This document shows, piece by piece, positions 8,798 through 18,700 of a stretch of 64,000 bases of DNA. The stretch covers positions 1,612,001 through 1,676,000 of the forward strand of contig NZ_CP019607.1 of NCBI RefSeq assembly GCF_001998865.1. The letters run 5' to 3'. Source of the stretch: Tessaracoccus flavescens. Lineage in GTDB: Bacteria > Actinomycetota > Actinomycetes > Propionibacteriales > Propionibacteriaceae. Both the position numbers and the translations under genes were made by a program. The notes under the pieces were generated by a model that did no database searches, had not been told where the DNA came from, and worked only from the letters and a program-made list of their open reading frames with translations. Position 1 is the first letter of the stretch, and each line of letters begins with the position of its first letter.

Positions 8798-9151
8798 CCT
8801 CGTCGGGAGCAGGAAGGCGTCGTCGTCGCTGGGCCCTCGCCAGCGCCCCTCGCCCGGAGCCCCTGTCGTGGCTCGCGTCGACGTGCCGCCCTCGCCTCGC
8901 CTGCTCCTTGGGGGCGTAGCGCCTCGGCCGGTGGGCTCGTTGTTCCTTCGCGCCGACAACAGGGCCACTCGGCGCGGACCGTAGCGCCGGTCACCGAGGA
9001 GTTGTGCTGGTTGTCTGCGGTCGTGGCCAGGACCTTTCGACGACGCCTCGCGCGACTTCGTCGGCGGAGGCTGCTCAAGGAACGGGTGGGGACCTCTCGC
9101 ACGGCTCCGTGGACTGCTCCAGGAACGCCCAACGAGAGGTGCGTCTCCGGA
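8798..9151. other. Gene-free interval between DUF3817 gene and SURF1
   Basis: About 350 bp between convergent genes. Open frames here are low-complexity Arg/Ser shadows. I see GC-rich imperfect repeats but no clear hairpin followed by a T-run, tRNA or recognisable protein. Confidence 0.5.
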
Positions 9152-9940
9152 TCAGCCGGTCGACGACACCTGGTCGACCGGAGACGACGGCGTGTCTCCC
9201 GAGGGGTCATTCGACGGGTCGGTCTCGTTTTCGCGGGCGACCCGCACCTGCTTCTTCGCCTCGTCCTTGGCGAAGCCACGGGCCGCGTAGATCCCGAAGG
9301 CGATCGCGCCAGCCGCGAAGACCCACCACTGGAGGGCGTAGCCGCGGTGCGTGGCCGACCCCTCAGCTTCCGGCAGTTCCAGCGGCGCCTGTCCGAGGCC
9401 CTGCGCCGCCGAGTCGCCCTCGGCGAGCGTGACGTAGCCGGCGATCAGCGGGGAGGGCCAGGTCTGGGCCAGCTCCTGCACCCGCAGGGTCGCGTAGTCG
9501 GCGATGTCGGTCGACGAGCCGTCGTAGGGCTTGTCGGGGGCCAGGAAGATGCCCTCGACGTCCTGGGGCCCCTCCGGTGCGGCGGGAACCTCTTCGCCCT
9601 TGGGGACGGTGCCCCGCACGACGGTGACATGTCGACCGTCGTCGAGGCGGAAGGCGGTCGCCACGCGGTAGGGGGAGGCGTCGCCGACCAGTGCCTGATG
9701 ATCCCGCTCGTATTCGCCCCTGAAGGTCACCCGGTGCCCGTAGACATCGGCGACCGTCCCATCGGCGGCGACGCTCTCGGCCAGGGCGACCGGCGGCTCC
9801 GCGGCCCGCTCGGCCGACACGTCGCGCGTCGACTCCTCGTATGAGCTCATCTGCCAGAGCCCGAGCCACATCATCGCGACGGCGACCACGACGCCCGCCG
9901 CGATGGCGAGGGTCTGCTTGGTGCGCAGCGACATGGTCAT
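9152..9940 (-). CDS. SURF1 family protein
   Basis: A 262-residue membrane protein with the SURF1 layout: an N-terminal transmembrane helix (about 8-27, IAAGVVVAVAMMWLGLWQM) with the conserved LGLWQ, an extracytoplasmic domain containing TFRGEYERD and the VVRGTVP strand, and a C-terminal helix (about 203-222) that follows a family-typical GYALQWWVFA. SURF1 proteins help insert haem and copper into cytochrome c oxidase, which suggests aerobic respiration. Its start overlaps the ddl stop by 4 bp, though the two functions are unrelated. The Ser/Asp/Pro-rich tail after residue 235 is probably disordered. Confidence 0.88.
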   Translation of the reverse strand: MTMSLRTKQTLAIAAGVVVAVAMMWLGLWQMSSYEESTRDVSAERAAEPPVALAESVAADGTVADVYGHRVTFRGEYERDHQALVGDASPYRVATAFRLDDGRHVTVVRGTVPKGEEVPAAPEGPQDVEGIFLAPDKPYDGSSTDIADYATLRVQELAQTWPSPLIAGYVTLAEGDSAAQGLGQAPLELPEAEGSATHRGYALQWWVFAAGAIAFGIYAARGFAKDEAKKQVRVARENETDPSNDPSGDTPSSPVDQVSSTG

Positions 9941-10866
9941 GAGGCCGCGAGGTCGACGAGAGCGGCGAAGACCTCGCCCAGCTCCCGGCCCGAGGCCTCG
10001 ATCGCCAGGGGAGCGAGCGACGTCTCGGTCATGCCGGGTGCGACGTTGCCCTCGAAGAAGACGGGTACGCCGTCGCGCACGATCATGTCGACCCGCGAGA
10101 TGTGCCGCAGCCCGAGCGCCTCGTGCACCGCGACGGCGAGCGCACCGGCTGCCGCGAGCACGTCGTCGTCCAGTTGGGCGGGGGCGACGAAGCGGGTGGT
10201 GCCTGCCGTGTAGCGCGACTCGTAGTCGTAGACGCCGGACTCAGGACGGATCTCCACCGCGGGAAGCGCGACGGGACCGTCGCCCTCGTCCAGCACGGTG
10301 ACGGCGATCTCGGTCCCTTCCAGGTACGACTCGATGACGGCGACCGGCCCGTAGGCGTAGGCGGCGACGAGGGCGCTCGGCAGCTCGGAGGCCGACGAGA
10401 CCTTCGTCACGCCGAGGGCCGACCCGCTGCGCGACGGCTTCACCATCAGGGGGTAGCCGAGCTGGGAGCCGATCGACTCCATCAGGGCCGGCGCGCCAAG
10501 CTCGCGGAAGATGTCGTGGGGCAGCGCGATCTGGCGCGGGGCGTTCAGGCCGACGGCGCGCACGACCGACGTGGCGATCGACTTGTCGAAGGTCAGCCGA
10601 GACGAGGCTCCGTTGGCGCCCACGAAGGGGACGCCGAGCACCTCGAGCACCTCGCGCAGCGCGCCGTCCTCGCCGAGGCCTCCGTGCAGCATGGGGACGG
10701 CGACGGCGTCGGGGGTGTCACGCAACAACTGGACGAGGTCTCCGTTGACGTCGGTCTCGATCACGTCGCGACCGACGTCGCGCAGGGCCTGGGCCACACG
10801 TCGACCCGAGCGCAGCGACACGTCACGTTCGTGGCTCAGCCCTCCGGCGATCACGATGACGGTCAT
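9937..10866 (-). CDS. ddl: D-alanine--D-alanine ligase
   Basis: A 309-residue ATP-grasp ligase that makes the D-Ala-D-Ala dipeptide for peptidoglycan. Visible family parts are the N-terminal IVIAGGLSHERDVSLRSG, VPMLHGGLGEDGALREVLEVLGVPFVGA, the ATP-grasp core YPLMVKPSRSGSALGVTKV, and the C-terminal metal site (FFEGNVAPGMTETSL). The ATG at 10866 has AAGGAG upstream. Two residues differ from common versions: EGN replaces EVN, and the protein is somewhat short. It is in an operon-like row with the downstream SURF1 gene. Confidence 0.9.
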   Translation of the reverse strand: MTVIVIAGGLSHERDVSLRSGRRVAQALRDVGRDVIETDVNGDLVQLLRDTPDAVAVPMLHGGLGEDGALREVLEVLGVPFVGANGASSRLTFDKSIATSVVRAVGLNAPRQIALPHDIFRELGAPALMESIGSQLGYPLMVKPSRSGSALGVTKVSSASELPSALVAAYAYGPVAVIESYLEGTEIAVTVLDEGDGPVALPAVEIRPESGVYDYESRYTAGTTRFVAPAQLDDDVLAAAGALAVAVHEALGLRHISRVDMIVRDGVPVFFEGNVAPGMTETSLAPLAIEASGRELGEVFAALVDLAAS

Positions 10867-10888
10867 AACCAATCCACTCCTTGTCGGC

Positions 10889-12190
10889 TCAGCTGAGGTT
10901 CGGGCCGGGCCCGGGGGCGCGGCGAAGATGGGTCGGGGAGACGTGCACGCCGAATATGCTCATCACCTCGAGCTCGTTGCGGATCACGTCTGCGAAGCGT
11001 TGCACGCCGAGCCGGATGCGATCCGCTGTGGGGAAACAGTACGACAGCCGCACATTGCGTGCCCCACCGCCGTCGGCGTAGAAGGCCGCCCCCGGCACGA
11101 AGGCGACCCGGGCGTCGACCCCGCGGGGGAGCATGGCCTGCGAGTCGATGCCCTCGGGGAGCGTGACCCAGACGAAGAATCCGCCCGCGGGCTTCGTCCA
11201 GGTGGCCCCGTCAGGCATGTGTTCGGCGAGCTCCTCGAGCATCGCGTCGCGTCGCTCGCGGTACATGTCCTTGAAGACGGTGATCTGGTGCTTCCAGTCG
11301 TGGTTTGACAAGTAGTTGGAGACCGCGAACTGGCTGAACACGGGCGGGCACAGCGTGGCCGACTCCTGCGCGAGGACGAGCTTCTCGCGGACAGCGTGGG
11401 GTGCGAGCACCCAGCCGACGCGAAAGCCGGGGGCGAAGGTCTTGGAGAACGATCCTAGGTAGATCACGTTCTGGTCGAGCGAGCGCATCGCGGGCACCGG
11501 GTCGGCGTCGAGCGACAGGAGGCCGTAGGGGTTGTCCTCGACGAGGAGGATCTGCTCGGCCTCGCACACCTCCAGCACCTGGCGACGGCGCTCGAGCGGC
11601 TGCGTGACGCCGGAGGGGTTGCTGTAGTTGGGGATCGTGTAGAGGAACTTGATCCGCTTGCCCTCGGCCTTTAGCCGTCGGGAGGTCTCGCGAAGGGCTT
11701 CCGGGTCGAGCCCGTCGTCGTCTCCGGCGACGTGGACGACCTCGGCCTGGTAGCTGAGGAAGGTGCCGAGCGCGCCGACGTACGACGGCGACTCCGCGAG
11801 AATGACGTCGCCAGGGTCGCAGAAGATGCGGGTGACGAGATCGAGGCCCTGCTGGGATCCAGCGGTGATGACGATGTCGTCCGGGTGCGCCTGGATGCCC
11901 TCGAGCGCCATGACGTCGAGGATCTGCTCGCGCAGCTGCAGCTCGCCCTGGCCGGAGCCGTACTGCATGACCTGGGTGCCGTTCTCAGCGACCATCTGCC
12001 CCATGGACGAGGCGATGGACTCGAGGGGAAGGTCTTTGATGTTGGGCATGCCGCCTGCCAGGGACACGATCTCCGGTCGGTTGGCGACGGCGAACAGGGC
12101 TCGGACTGCGGAGACCCGCATGCCCTTGGTGCGCTCTGCGTAGCTGTCGACGAACCGGTCGAACCGGGTGTCGTGTCGTTGGTCACTCAC
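10889..12190 (-). CDS. PLP-dependent class I/II aminotransferase (2-aminoadipate type)
   Basis: A 433-residue fold-type I aminotransferase. Key parts are SLAGGMPNIKDLP (substrate-binding start), QYGSGQGELQLREQI, TAGSQQGLDLV, the YTIPNYSNPSGV stretch, LLVEDNPYGLL, and GSFSKTFAPGFRVGW, whose Lys forms the Schiff base with PLP. It resembles LysN/2-aminoadipate and other broad-specificity aminotransferases without the GntR domain. The substrate cannot be assigned from sequence. The GTG start lies after AAGG. It lies just upstream of ddl on the same strand. Confidence 0.9.
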   Translation of the reverse strand: MSDQRHDTRFDRFVDSYAERTKGMRVSAVRALFAVANRPEIVSLAGGMPNIKDLPLESIASSMGQMVAENGTQVMQYGSGQGELQLREQILDVMALEGIQAHPDDIVITAGSQQGLDLVTRIFCDPGDVILAESPSYVGALGTFLSYQAEVVHVAGDDDGLDPEALRETSRRLKAEGKRIKFLYTIPNYSNPSGVTQPLERRRQVLEVCEAEQILLVEDNPYGLLSLDADPVPAMRSLDQNVIYLGSFSKTFAPGFRVGWVLAPHAVREKLVLAQESATLCPPVFSQFAVSNYLSNHDWKHQITVFKDMYRERRDAMLEELAEHMPDGATWTKPAGGFFVWVTLPEGIDSQAMLPRGVDARVAFVPGAAFYADGGGARNVRLSYCFPTADRIRLGVQRFADVIRNELEVMSIFGVHVSPTHLRRAPGPGPNLS

Positions 12191-12245
12191 GTGCGTTGCC
12201 TTGTCTGGGACGGCCTGCCTGGTGCCGCCACCTTACTCCCGCGGC

Positions 12246-12905
12246 TCAGGGCGTGACGGCCTGCTCAAAGTCGGTGAGGAGACCGCGGATCTCCTCCTCT
12301 TCCTGCTCGGAGAGCGCGGCCACCATGAGGCCGGTGCCCCGGACGATGGTTCCGCAGGCGAGGGTGTCGGTGTCGATGGCCTTGCCGCACAGGACCTGAG
12401 GATCGGGGCTGGCTGACGCCGTCGGGCTTGCGCTCGGCGACCCCGTCGGAGTGGGGGTCGGCCTGGCGCTCGCCTCGACGCCCGCGTCGCTCATGAAGGT
12501 CTCGAGGTCGGACTGGGGCCACACCATCATGAAGAGCAGCGAGGCGGTGCCGTCGGAGTAGTTGGCACTGACCTGGCGGAGGCTCTCGGCCGATGCGGCA
12601 GGGTCGGCGCTGCTGACCTCACCGCGGACGTAGTCGCCCACCTGGATCGGCGCCTCCATCTTCAACTCCGGCGACGGAGTGGGGGAGGGGGTCGGCTCAG
12701 GGCGCCGGAATCCGCCACCGAGCGCGATGCCGATCACCAGCGCTGCGATGCTGAGGGCGGCGAGCAGGGCGAGGCCGCCCCACTTCACCGCGGAGGGGAG
12801 GGGAGGTTTCGGCCCGTCGCCCGAGCGGTCCACGGCCTTCCAGTCGGAGGTCGTGGGTTCCTGTCCGGGTTCTTCCGGCGCGGCGCGCCCGGGCCGATCG
12901 CTCAT
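12246..12905 (-). CDS. Single-pass membrane protein of unknown function
   Basis: A 219-residue protein. The cytoplasmic N-terminus (1-45) is rich in Pro and charge; a transmembrane helix spans about 46-68 (GLALLAALSIAALVIGIALGGGF); a Pro/Thr/Ser linker follows (PTPSPTPSPE). The outer part contains a second low-complexity Pro/Thr/Ser run (about 150-170). The ATG overlaps the trxA stop (TGATG at 12903-12907), so it is coupled to thioredoxin. No enzyme motif is visible; the extracytoplasmic region may be a small folded domain (KMEAPIQVGDYVRGEV...SLLFMMVWPQSDLETFM). Confidence 0.75.
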   Translation of the reverse strand: MSDRPGRAAPEEPGQEPTTSDWKAVDRSGDGPKPPLPSAVKWGGLALLAALSIAALVIGIALGGGFRRPEPTPSPTPSPELKMEAPIQVGDYVRGEVSSADPAASAESLRQVSANYSDGTASLLFMMVWPQSDLETFMSDAGVEASARPTPTPTGSPSASPTASASPDPQVLCGKAIDTDTLACGTIVRGTGLMVAALSEQEEEEIRGLLTDFEQAVTP

Positions 12906-13222
12906 CACCGCAGCTCGTCGATCGCCTTCTTGAGGGCGTTCTTGGTCTTGCCGCCGGACAGCGACTTGGCCACGCGTCCGCCCTGGAAGAACTGGAGCGT
13001 CGGCAGGGAGAGGATGCCCTGATCGGCGGCGAGGTTCGGGTTCGAGTTGGTGTCGACCTTCACGAACTTGACGTCGCCGTACTCGTTCGACAGCTCCTCG
13101 ATGATCGGGGAGAGCTGCTTGCACGGGGAGCACCAGTCTGCCCAGTAGTCCACGACGACAAGGCCGCCGGCCATCAGCACCTCGTCGGTGAACGTCTTCT
13201 CGGTCGCATCGGTGACTGCCAC
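12905..13222 (-). CDS. trxA: Thioredoxin
   Basis: A 105-residue thioredoxin fold. The active site reads WADWCSPCKQ, with Cys31 and Cys34. Most thioredoxins have CGPC, so Ser replaces Gly here. The cis-Pro loop is ILSLPTLQFF. It lies 94 bp downstream of trxB on the same strand, so reductase and substrate are probably made together. The ATG follows GAAGGAGAAAC. Confidence 0.95.
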   Translation of the reverse strand: MAVTDATEKTFTDEVLMAGGLVVVDYWADWCSPCKQLSPIIEELSNEYGDVKFVKVDTNSNPNLAADQGILSLPTLQFFQGGRVAKSLSGGKTKNALKKAIDELR

Positions 13223-13283
13223 GGTTGTTTCTCCTTCGTCTGGGTAGTCGAGTTTATCTCCGCCGTCATGACACGGCCAGGAA

Positions 13284-13303
13284 GCCGACCCCGGTGGGTC
13301 GGC
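13284..13303 (-). terminator. Hairpin after trxB
   Basis: GCCGACCC and GGGTCGGC form a perfect 8-bp stem with a 4-base loop, 13 bases past the trxB stop. There is no strong T-run, so it may attenuate transcription or protect the 3' end rather than stop it fully. Confidence 0.5.
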
Positions 13304-13316
13304 GAAAGGGTGAGGA

Positions 13317-14252
13317 TCAGTCCTCGAGGTCCATCAGGTAGCGCTCAGCGTCCAGGGCTGCGGAGCAGCCGGAGCCGGCGGCCGTGACGGCCTGGCGGTA
13401 ACTGTGGTCGACCAGGTCGCCGCAGGCAAAGACGCCCGGCAGGTTGGTGGCGGTGGTGCGGCCCTCGACCAGGACGTAGCCCTCGGCGTCGGTGTGCACC
13501 TGGTCCTTGACCAGCTCGGAGCGGGGTTCGTGGCCGATGGCGATGAACACGCCGTTGACCTCGACGTCGCTGTGCGTCCCGTCGACGGTGTTGCGCAGGG
13601 TCAGCGAGCTGACGGAGTTCTCGCCGTTGATCGAGTCGACGGCGGAGTTCCAGGCGAACTCGATCTTCGGATCGCGCTTGGCCCGCTCGGCCATGATCTT
13701 GGAGGCGCGCAGCTCGTCGCGCCGGTGCACCACGACGACCTTGGTGCCGAAGCGGCTGAGGAAGGTGGCCTCCTCCATGGCGGAGTCGCCGCCGCCGATG
13801 ACGGCGATCGGCTTGTCGCGGAAGAAGGCGCCATCGCAGGTGGCGCACCAGGAAACGCCACGACCCGAGAGACGCTCCTCGTCAGCGAGCCCGAGCTTGC
13901 GGTAGGCGGAGCCCATGGCGAGGATGACGGCCTTCGCGTGGTACTCGACGTCGTCGGAGTCACGCACGATCTTGACCTCCCCGTCCAGCTGGACGGAGGT
14001 GACGTCATCGGAGATGAGGACGGCGCCGAAGCGCTCGGCCTGGGCGCGCATGCTGGCCATCAGTTCAGGGCCGTCGATGCCCTCAGGGAAGCCGGGATAG
14101 TTCTCGACCTCAGTGGTGTTCATCAGGGCGCCACCCGACTCGAGCGCGCTCTCAAAGATGACGGGCTTCAGGTTCGCGCGTGCGGCGTAGATGGCGGCGG
14201 TGTAGCCGGCCGGGCCGGAGCCGATGATGATGACATCGTGGATCGTGGTCAT
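13317..14252 (-). CDS. trxB: Thioredoxin-disulfide reductase
   Basis: A 311-residue FAD/NADPH enzyme that reduces thioredoxin. FAD site [16 protein letters not shown] (about 11-26), redox motif CATC in [12 protein letters not shown] (about 137), NADP site [10 protein letters not shown] (about 156), and the C-terminal [11 protein letters not shown] contact are all present. The ATG at 14252 has GAGAGGAA upstream; the longer open frame reaching 14423 is only an extension. It forms a unit with trxA. Confidence 0.96.
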   Translation of the reverse strand: MTTIHDVIIIGSGPAGYTAAIYAARANLKPVIFESALESGGALMNTTEVENYPGFPEGIDGPELMASMRAQAERFGAVLISDDVTSVQLDGEVKIVRDSDDVEYHAKAVILAMGSAYRKLGLADEERLSGRGVSWCATCDGAFFRDKPIAVIGGGDSAMEEATFLSRFGTKVVVVHRRDELRASKIMAERAKRDPKIEFAWNSAVDSINGENSVSSLTLRNTVDGTHSDVEVNGVFIAIGHEPRSELVKDQVHTDAEGYVLVEGRTTATNLPGVFACGDLVDHSYRQAVTAAGSGCSAALDAERYLMDLED

Positions 14253-14588
14253 GGGTTCCTCTCGGTGACTCGCCCCAATAGTAGATCGTGGCGAAAGACG
14301 CGCGCACACCCGTCGGAGCGTCGCGCGGGGGCCACCGCTCGGGCGGCGGCGTCGGCCCGCCCGAGGAGTGTGGTCACCGTGTGGCGGATCGGATCGCCGC
14401 GACCCCGGCCCACAGCCCCACACCGGCGGTGGCGACGGCCGAGACGAAGCCCCACACGACGTCGAGGGTGAACTCGCCTGCGAACAGCGCGCGCTCGCCC
14501 CGCTGCTCGACGGCCTCGAGGACCGCTGAGCGGGAGAAACGAATGGGCCACCGATCGCGTGGATCGGCGGCCCCTCATCGAGCTCGGG
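14253..14588. other. Interval between trxB and the crotonase-family gene
   Basis: It contains a terminator hairpin at 14548-14577. There is also a 57-codon minus-strand frame (stop 14374-14376) reading [19 protein letters not shown] followed by one hydrophobic helix ([25 protein letters not shown]). The frame looks protein-like but has no ATG, GTG or TTG at its head, only ATT at 14544. It may be a small membrane protein with a rare start or a gene remnant. Confidence 0.4.
14548..14577 (-). terminator. Terminator hairpin after the crotonase-family gene
   Basis: On the minus strand GGGCCGCCGATC pairs with GATCGGTGGCCC (12 bp with one G-U pair) around a short CACGC loop. It begins about 12 bases past the stop of the 14589-15533 gene. 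The tail TTCGTTTC is moderately T-rich. Confidence 0.65.
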
Positions 14589-15533
14589 TCAGCGCTGCCA
14601 GCTGGACCGGTACGAGAAGACCTTGTCGACCTCCTCGACCGGCACCTCCTCGAGGGTGGCGTAGCGCCAGTGCGGGTCGTTGTCCTTGTCGATCAGCAGG
14701 GCGCGGACGCCCTCGACGAAGTCGCCCATCGGCAGCACGCCCTCGGCGAGCCGGAGATCCTGGTCGAGTACCTCGCTGAGCTGGAGCTTCTGCGCGCGGA
14801 TCAGGGCGCGCAGCGTCACGAACACCGCGAAGGGGGAGCGGGCACGCAGGTCGCGCCCGGCCTGGCGGGCGTTCTCGTCGGGGTGCGACTCGAGCGCCTT
14901 GACGATCTCGACCGGATCGTCGGAGGCGTAGCACTCTTCGATCCAGGTGTTGGAGCCGTCGAAGAGGGGGGCGGGAAGCGGGCCGTCTGCCGACTCGTCG
15001 GCCAGGTTCAGCAGCAGGGCGTCGCCTCCGGTGAAGGTGGCCGACGTCATCGCGATGTGGCGGCCGACGGCGCCAGCGCGCGAGAGCTGGTACATGATGC
15101 CGACGTCGGGGAAGAAGCCGATCTTGGTCTCGGGCATGGCCATGACGGTGTCGGAGTAGACGATCCGACGGTCGGCGTGGCCGCCGAGGCCGAGGCCGCC
15201 GCCCATGGTGATGCCGCGCATGTAGCTGGTGACGGGCTTGGGGTAGTTGGCGATCATCATGTCGAGCGCGTACTCGGTCTCGAGGAAGTGCAGCCACGGG
15301 CCGCCGTCGGCGACGAGTCCTGCGAGCGTCCTGACGTCGGCGCCGGCGCAGAAGCCACGCTCGCCGTTTCCTGCGATCTCCACAGCCGTGACGGTGTCGT
15401 CCTTGCTCCACGTGGCGAGCGCCTCGTACATGGCGTTCATCATGGAGTCGTCGAGCGCGTTGATCGCGTTGGGCCGATTCAGGGTGATCCGGGCGATGCC
15501 GTCGGTCACATCGGTCACGAGATATTCGGACAT
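14589..15533 (-). CDS. Enoyl-CoA hydratase/isomerase family, 3-hydroxyisobutyryl-CoA hydrolase-like
   Basis: A 314-residue crotonase-fold protein. Oxyanion-hole segments are FCAGADVRTLAG and MRGITMGGGLGLGGHADRRI. The stretch MPETKIGFFPDVGIMYQLSR is typical of 3-hydroxyisobutyryl-CoA hydrolases of valine breakdown rather than simple enoyl-CoA hydratases. The C-terminal ECH_2 region is present, though shorter than in mitochondrial HIBCH. The ATG at 15533 (MSEYLVTDV) marks the family start; the open frame upstream is an extension. Substrate remains a family-based inference. Confidence 0.82.
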   Translation of the reverse strand: MSEYLVTDVTDGIARITLNRPNAINALDDSMMNAMYEALATWSKDDTVTAVEIAGNGERGFCAGADVRTLAGLVADGGPWLHFLETEYALDMMIANYPKPVTSYMRGITMGGGLGLGGHADRRIVYSDTVMAMPETKIGFFPDVGIMYQLSRAGAVGRHIAMTSATFTGGDALLLNLADESADGPLPAPLFDGSNTWIEECYASDDPVEIVKALESHPDENARQAGRDLRARSPFAVFVTLRALIRAQKLQLSEVLDQDLRLAEGVLPMGDFVEGVRALLIDKDNDPHWRYATLEEVPVEEVDKVFSYRSSWQR

Positions 15534-15665
15534 GGGCGCCAGCTTAACCGCGCGATGCCGTTGATCCATACCCGGGTGGAACGGCTGAACGATCGTGTGG
15601 AGTGAACGGGCCCTGACTGCGCACTCTTGCGCGACCCGCCGCCCGGCGGCGCCGACCGAGCCGAC

Positions 15666-15692
15666 GGGGGCCGGGCGCAAAGCCCGGCCCCC
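15666..15692 (-). terminator. Strong hairpin after the large secreted protein
   Basis: GGGGGCCGGGC (15666-15676) and GCCCGGCCCCC (15682-15692) form a perfect 11-bp stem with a GCAAA loop, about 21 bases past the stop at 15714. It is followed on the minus strand by GTCGG rather than a T-run, as is usual for high-GC genomes. Confidence 0.7.
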
Positions 15693-15713
15693 GAGTGGAC
15701 CTGCGGTGGACGA

Positions 15714-18700
15714 TCAGCGGTTGAACAGCACGATCGAGTTGAACAGCTCCTGCTTCTTCCACGCGTACCCGCCGTCCCCATCCGGGGAAAGGACGGAGGC
15801 CTCGACGTAGTTGCGGCACGCCCCACGTCCCGTGCGAGCAGTGTCGCACTCGGTCCGCCAGGTGCGTCCCCCGCTCCTCCAGCTGCCTGCCGTGCCGAGG
15901 GGGTTCGAGGCCCACAGCGACCGGTCGGACTTCAGGTAGGTCAGGTTGTTGAACGCCCACCCGCTCACCTGCGCGAAGCCGGCGCTCGTCTGCTTGATCT
16001 GCGTGGCCCAGATGTTGGTGTAGCAGCGGGTGGTGCTCGAGTACGGCTCGCACACCGTCAGCCACTCGCGTCCGTTGACCGAGTGGTAGCCAGGGGTCGT
16101 GTACACGTCGACCGGGCCCGGTCGGGTGGTCGGCACTGCAGACGGTTCAGACGTGGCGGACGGCTTGGACGACGGCGAGGCCGACGGGGTGGGGGTCGGG
16201 GACGGGGAGGGCGCCGCGACCGTCACCTTTGCCGACGCCGTCTTGTCGTTGACGCTCAGCCGAAGCTCGGCCTCACCCCCACGCAGCGCGGTAATGGTCC
16301 TCGTGGCCGGGTCGAAGGCGGCGACCGCCGTCGACGGGGCGTCAGCGGCCGACCCGACGAACAGGTTCGTCGACCCCGACCAGGCAAGGCTCGAGGGCCA
16401 TGCGACGTCGAACGTGCGGTCGCCGTCCTGGGTCACGGCAGCGGTTGCCTGTCCCGAGTCCCCGACGCTGAGGTCGGCCGGAGCGGTGAGCGTGAGCTCA
16501 TCGACGCGGGTGTTGACCTCGACCCGGAGCCAGTCGGCCGTCGTCGACGACCCGTCCGTCAGACCCGAGGAAGGATCGATCCCGAGCATCGTCCAGCCGG
16601 TGAAGCCGCCATTCTGAGGGGTCGAGGCCGGGCCCTTGCCGGAGTTCCCGTTGACGACGTAGGGCACGCCGTCGACCCGGGAGACGTCGAACGCGCCGAC
16701 GTGGCCGGCGACAAGCGCGATGGACTTGCCCGAGTCGGCCCGGAACTTCTGCAGCCACGAGTCGATCATGTCGGCCTCGTTGCGGTCGGAGAGCTGGCTG
16801 CCCTTCGTCGGGAGCGGGTCGTTGGTCGGCATGTGGCTGAGTACGACGACACCCGTGATCGACGGATCGGCCTTCGCCGCGACCAGTTGGTCCTGGAGGA
16901 GTTCGATCTGCGAGAAGTCTGAGGCCAGCTTCCCGGTCGCCGAGTTGAGCCTGATGAACCTCGTGTCCTGGACGTCGAAGACGCCGGTCGCGGCACCGAA
17001 GGCCGCCTCGAAGTTGGTGATCGCGCCGCCCATGATCTCGTGGTTTCCTGGCACGTAGTAGTAGGGGAAGTCGGCGCCGGCCAGTTCCTCGTCGAGGATC
17101 CTCTTCGCGAGTTGGAAGTCCTCGGGTGAGGCCTCGTCGACGAGGTCGCCGTTGATCACCATGACGTCCGGCTCCTTGGCGACGATCTCGCGCAGCGCCT
17201 CTCGTGCTCCCAGGACCGCTCCGGACTCCGGGTCACGGGCGACGAACTGCGCGTCCGACATCACGGCGACCCTCAGCGGGGAGTCGTCGGTGGCACCGGT
17301 CTCGACGACGAGCGGATCGGTCGCCTTCTCGATGGTCGGCGCGACGATGCCCTCGGGAGGGAGGAACGCCTGGATCTGCGAGAACACGAGCTGGCCCTTG
17401 TACTGCTTGACCGCGGTGGTCTCGAGGGCGCGGATCCGTTCGAGCTTGATGGGGAACTCGAAGGTCTCTGGCACCTTGAAGTCGATCCGCTGCCAGCCCT
17501 CGTAGTTGGCGTAGACCGAGCCGTCGGCGCCGTCGAGCCAGGAACGCACGTTGTTGGCCTGGAGGACCTGGAGGCGAAGCAGCGAGCCGTTGCCGTCTCC
17601 CTTGATCCACACGGAGAGCTTCTGCGGGCGGCCGGGGATCTCGATGCCGGTGCCCGGCGCGACGGCGTACTGGCCGCGGGTGGCGGTCGACTGGGTGAAG
17701 TCGTAGGCGATCTTGAGGCCGCCGCTTCCCCCGTAGCCCTCGGTGATGGTCACGGAGCCGCCGGGGGCCCTGTCGTTGGCGGAGTACCAGCCGCCGATGT
17801 CGGAGAAGTCGTCGATCACCTTCAGCTCGAGCGGGACGGAGACGGCGACCTCGGTGCGCTTTCCCTCGGCCTCGAACGCGATGGTCGCGGTGCCCTCGCT
17901 CGCCGTCGCGACGATGTCGAACGAGCCGTCGGCCAGGGGCTCGACCTCGAAAGCGCCGGGGTTGGGGTTGTTGACGGTGAGGTCCGCGGGGTCGATCGGT
18001 GCCGTGTACCCGTCGGCATCCGCCCCGGTGATCCTGATCTTTGCGGTGCTGCCCTTCGCCTCGAGGTTGAGGACGGTTGCGCTGGCCGTTATCCGGTCGA
18101 GGTCGCCGAGGACGAGGACGTCGAGGCCGCCGTCGGAGCCCTGGGCGGTGATGGTCGAAGTGCCTCGGGCGACGCCGGTGACGACGCCGTCGGCGACAAG
18201 GGCGACCCCAGGCCGGCTGGTCTCCCACGTGGTGGGCGTTGCCTTCACCGATGAGAGGGTCTCGTCGTGGCCCTTTGCGACCATGGTGCGGCGCAGGCCC
18301 GGGAACACCCGAGCGGAGTCGTCAGCCGTGTTCGCGGTCGAGACGGTGAAGCCCGTGAGCTTCCCGGATCCGGGCTGCGAGAGGAAGAGGCCCAGCCCGT
18401 TGGCGTCGTTGCGCTCGTAGCCGTCGGAGGGCAGGCTCTGGACGGTGGTGGTGGGGTCGCCGGGGAGGCGCGTGTTGAGCTGGGACGAGCCTCCGCCGTC
18501 GAGGTTGAGGGCGTCGTCAGCCCCGAGGTCGAGCATCAGTTTGCCGAGTTCGGTCAGCGGCATGCCCACGCTGACCGCCTGTCGGCCGTCGATGACGACG
18601 AAGTACGCCGTGTCTCCGTCCTCGTCGAAGCCGACCGCGGTGCGCGGGTTGCGCAAGACGTTGTATTCGGACTGGTTGGTGGTGATCCTGCCGTCGACGA

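Noticed and set aside
8351..8968. 205-codon minus-strand frame over and beyond the DUF3817 gene
   Set aside because: Arg/Ser/Gly-rich shadow with no motif, while the plus strand holds a clear membrane protein.
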